From the NCBI GenBank assembly GCA_036583965.1, contig JAZBQD010000014.1, positions 54,503,626 to 54,567,625 on the forward strand: 64,000 nt of DNA, written 5' to 3'. Of the stretch, positions 59,951 through 64,000 are shown in pieces. Below the pieces are notes generated by a model that did not search any database, had not been told where the DNA came from, and was given only the letters and a program-made list of their open reading frames with translations. A program made the translations under genes and the position numbers. Numbering within the stretch: the first letter of the stretch is position 1; each line of letters opens with the position of its first letter. This stretch comes from Prunella strophiata (lineage: Eukaryota > Chordata > Aves > Passeriformes > Prunellidae).

Positions 59951-62900
59951 ACCTGCATTTTCTTCTAGTATACACCTACAATTCTTGGATAGGAGCTGGC
60001 ATGCCTCACTAGATTTAAAGTTCCAGTCTAAGAACAGGTGACTTTGTCCATTTGTTTTCAGATAACCTAAAGTCACACATGTACTGCCAGGAAGATTTGG
60101 GGGTGCTGAGCCTATAAGCAGCCAGAATACTGTGCAAAGAAACTACAGCTATTGGGGATCTCATCTTCTTGTTTCCCTTTTGAAATTATTCTGGATCAAC
60201 ATTGCTCCTCAGAAAAGACAATTATTTCACCTTTTACAAAATAGCCATATGGACAGATACCTCTGAACTGGGAGGCTGCATTCCAGGGGAATCTGCTAAG
60301 AGAGAGGCATTAATATATACCCCATAAAAGCAGTCAAAGTACTAGACCATACAGAAAAAGAGAATAATTTATTTCTTGTCTCCTATTTATTTTATTCCTG
60401 ACTGTGTAATGGCCCAGTTTCTTTCTCCTTACTTCCTCACAGACTGCTTTAATCAGTCTACTAACTTTTCAGGTGTCCTCTCAGGACTTAGCATATGGAC
60501 TGCAAAGCAGTTCTTAAAAGGATGAGAACATTGCTATGCCACTGAATATTTCTGAGTGATTGTAGCTACCCAGCCAGGAAACACCCAACTCAGTGGGATT
60601 GTGTCCAGTGAAGCTGGGCTTCTTTTAGGTTGAGCATTCCTGGGGTGCCAGACTTAATGTGTGTAAGATTTATTTGGTTCCTTAACTATGTAAGCTGTCT
60701 ATAAGCACATGAAATCTTTAAAGTTTTGTAAGGACTTCTATACTTGCAGCAGCTTGCAGAAAATATTTATGACAGGAACAAAATTCCTATGCCATATTTT
60801 TCATTAATATTTCCTCTGTATATCTCAATACATAAGTCCAGTTCTGCAGACTACTTGTGTTGATAACCCTCATCCCTTGGATTAAATCTAAGATGCAAAT
60901 AACATTCTCCACAATAATAAAAAACCTACCAAACAAGTTTTTAAATCTTTAAGATTAACTGTAGCAAAACTGGGCATTGTTGTGATGCATATAAAATGCT
61001 TTCAATATTTTTGTGTTGAATTGCAAGCTTTGTCTGCATTCCCCATAGGTTGTCAATATCCATGGTCTGGAATCTGATACTGGTCTAAACTTATGATGGA
61101 TTCAAGGCTGAAATTTTTTATACTTCTGAAGGATAAACAGAACTCATTTACAATTCTGCATAGAGCAGATTCAGGAAAGAACATTGTTTTAACCAGTTGC
61201 TTTCACTTCACCACGGAAATTCACCCCTTTCTTTTGCAAATAAATCATTCTTTAAAGAATCAGCACGAGGAGTTGCTGTAGAAATATGCCCTTTCTCACA
61301 GAGCCTGTGCCCTCTGAATTTTCCATTACTGTACCTATAATTCATCCACAACTTGATGGATGTCAAGTCAGAATCTTCATCAATCAAATCAATCAATCAG
61401 TGAATAAATCTTGTACATTTCCTTGCATGAACACACTTAATCTTGTTTTGTGTAAGCATTATCAGTGAGCCCCTGGCCTCAAGTGAGGCATATCAGCCAT
61501 TACTATAAACCAGATTATGTTCACTACTTTACAATTAATTGCTTTTTCAAGAATGTAAATTCTTAGCAGAATTTGATTTTAGCTTTTTTTTCTATAGGAA
61601 GTGAACAGTTTTTCCTCACCCAAAATCAATCTTTCAACACTATTCTAGTTCATAAGGCTTCATTCACAGGCCTATTTGTGAACTTGACCAATTTCATACT
61701 GCCATATTTGAATTTCCTTTACATTGGAACAGTCTTATGATTTTTTTTTTTTTCTGATTTGTATCTCAAACAGATGTGTTGCTGCTTCTCAGATCAAAAT
61801 TACTGCTAGCCAGTATAAGTCCTAGAAGAGCTCCCCTCTGTCGTTGTATTGATTGCAGAGTGCATTTTGAATACAGCAACACAGATACAGAATGTTAGGA
61901 ATAAATTTAAATTACTCTGTAACATAATTCCATTTAAATACATTAGGAGTGACATTCTATTTTTGGAAATCCTTTCTCCATTCCCCAAAATTAGCAGAAT
62001 TCTGGAAGACAGAATCCATTGCTTAGATTTAATCTCAGTTCAAAGCAAGGTGAGGACAAGATGAGAAATGTTCAGAAAGAACAAGCCTGAGGCCCTGCAA
62101 ATACAATACTGGTAGTGGCAGTGGCAAATTTGTAGGGCTACACAGCTACCCCATGAGCCCAAGCTGAGTACCAAGACATTTCCTGAAATCTTCAAAGTGT
62201 AAATATGGGGACCTGGAGTGCCTATTTTGCCATTGCTAGTAACAGATCACATGCTTTATACTGAAGGCTGAAGCTCGTAAATCTTGTCAGGCTCTGAACT
62301 TTTCTTGACCTGCCTCTAACTTTGTTTTTCTTGGTTTAAGAGTGACAGCCATTTCTCTAACTGATCAGATGCCAAAGGTTAATTTGTTTTCCTTGTGTTT
62401 ATCTTTGTGTGGTATGACTAGAGCTTTGCATGGACACTAGTAGCAAGCAACTATTCCATGTAGAATGAGATATTACAAACCTACATCCCAGTGTGTTGAG
62501 GCATACAGCAGCCTAAGGGCACCATATGTGGGGTGAAGTGGGAAATGAGACATAGGATGATAAGAGATGGGGCACAGGGTGGATCCTGGAGACTCTGCCT
62601 CAATAAGCAATAAAGAACTGGAGGACAAACATTATTCTAGACATAACAAAGAAATAGTATGTAACATACATAAAAAGTATCACATATATTAATTTTGAAT
62701 GTAATATGGAGTCTGACACCAAAGAATAGGAACAAAGTGTCAAGGAGTTTCAGCAAACATGAAAACTATTTGAAGTGGATCTCTGGAGGAGAAATTTAAA
62801 AACATCTACATGAATATCATATTCCTTTTGGTGAAAGACTCCAGGTGCTGACAACACTAAAAATGCACCATAACCATCCCTGCCCCCACCACCAGATTGA

Positions 62901-64000
62901 AATAATCTAGTTTAGGATTCTAAAGGATCCTCTCTAGGCTAAGGCTGTAACAAAAGAGTTTGAAATTGTTCACTTCTCTAACAAAACAAGAGCTGGTCCT
63001 TATAAAGCACCAAAATTATAAATCTGGAAAAGTAAAACTGAAAGGTTAAATAGACATCAGTTTATTCTTTGCAATAGTTTCCTACAAACAATTAATCTCC
63101 ATTAAATTATGAGGTTAAAACTTGAAATACTCCTTCCAAAGTGATAGGCATAAAGGTAAACTTCTTCATTATCACTTAAGAGGATTTTTTGACCACTGAT
63201 AGATATACAGATTATATTAGGGATCTACTTCCAGGATAAGAAATGTGCAAAAATTATTTAAAGTGTTGGATAGTATCACAGTTTTTAGCTTTATGCTATT
63301 CCAAACTCCCCCTCCACCCCACCCACACATATACACACATATTCTCCAGATACCAGATTGATCTTTTTCTACTTCCAGAATATGGAATTTACCGTGGCCA
63401 GTAAGAGATAACTGGATAACTGAGGATTAGGTCTATTTTATTTGTAAGACTTATCATTGACAGCAGAGAGGAAAACAACACTCTACTTAGTGGTGTTCCA
63501 TTCTTTAACTACGAAATTTTAGTATCACTGTAGGGAAAATAGTAATTCAGCACAAGAGCAGCTCATGCTCAAGTAACTGGTGTATTTTGAATATCACTGT
63601 GTACAGTCTCTCAATAAATTATCACAGAAAATTAAGCACAGGTGTTTTGAAAGAATCTTGCTAGCTGTCCAAGATACCATAATTTATGAACAGAATGCTT
63701 TCCTCTCCCTAGGAGAATTTTCATTAAAAAGAAAAAATTCCAATATACTTTCCAACTAATGATAAGTAACTGATATAATAAGAATTGACAGGTCACAACT
63801 TGCTCCTTCACCCTTGCTCAAAACTGTAGACTCATAAAGTTTTAAATGTGTTTAAATATGCAAAAACTCAACAGGAAATTCCTGGTTTTAAGCACCAGCT
63901 ATCATCATCTGAACATTCAAAATATGAAAGAAAATATCTTTGAAAGTGAATCTCTTGAACCATACTGATAACTGATCTTTTGAAAAAGCCTAGCCAAAGC
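59951..64000. other. AT-rich DNA, no gene seen
   Basis: About 4 kb to the right edge. Frames reach 71 codons and none is recognisable. A less AT-rich patch at 62060-62640 ends with CAATAAAGAACTGG (poly-A-signal-like, 62607 area), and C-rich words occur at 62878-62893 and 63306-63330. No gene, RNA or transposon end is supported. Confidence 0.55.

Overview
The window looks like gene-poor bird (avian) nuclear DNA. It is strongly AT-rich and CpG-poor. Every interspersed repeat I can identify with confidence is a CR1 LINE, in the 5'-truncated, AATCATAGAATGG / TGATTCT-ended form typical of birds. There are no Alu-, B1/B2- or L1-like elements, and no bacterial or viral gene organisation. CR1 dominance at low density fits an avian (possibly passerine) intergenic desert or a very long intron. 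I cannot name the species, chromosome or gene.

Layout. 1-790 has mixed composition, with a decayed tandem repeat and old CR1 tail remnants in opposite orientations. 790-5470 is plain AT-rich DNA. 5471-6012 is a GC-rich pocket with a hexamer/18-mer repeat. 6013-10726 is featureless. 10727-11140 is a CR1 on the minus strand. 11141-15709 is featureless. 15710-15860 holds a tight cluster of perfect palindromes made of homeodomain-like and TCF/LEF-like words. 17320-17642 is purine-rich and ends in a run of 18 G. 20690-21835 is the largest element: the C-terminal reverse-transcriptase region and 3' end of a dead CR1, itself interrupted and internally duplicated. 27690-27925 is a GC-rich pocket next to a CR1-like tail. 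29905-29999 (minus) is a possible 95-nt protein-coding exon with a good acceptor and donor. 31819-32095 is an exon-like or conserved-element-like block with a CpG cluster. 40500-41060 and 59580-59950 resemble conserved non-coding elements, with retained CpG and palindromic homeobox-type words respectively. 48175-48600 is another GC-richer pocket. 49088-49186 is a short CR1 tail. 57544-57772 holds AAAC-rich and GGAT microsatellites. The rest is AT-rich sequence in which I see nothing functional.

No complete gene, tRNA, rRNA, CRISPR array or autonomous mobile element is visible. Open frames are short (mostly 60-110 codons) and consistent with chance. The longest, 185 codons on the minus strand at 5495-6052, runs through the GC-rich repeat pocket. 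There is no set of genes working together to describe. If the window is functional, it is most likely as long-range regulatory DNA or as the intron of a large gene, and that is inference. I found no clear new biological system; the best leads are the palindrome cluster at 15.77 kb, the putative exon at 29.9 kb and the CpG-retaining blocks.
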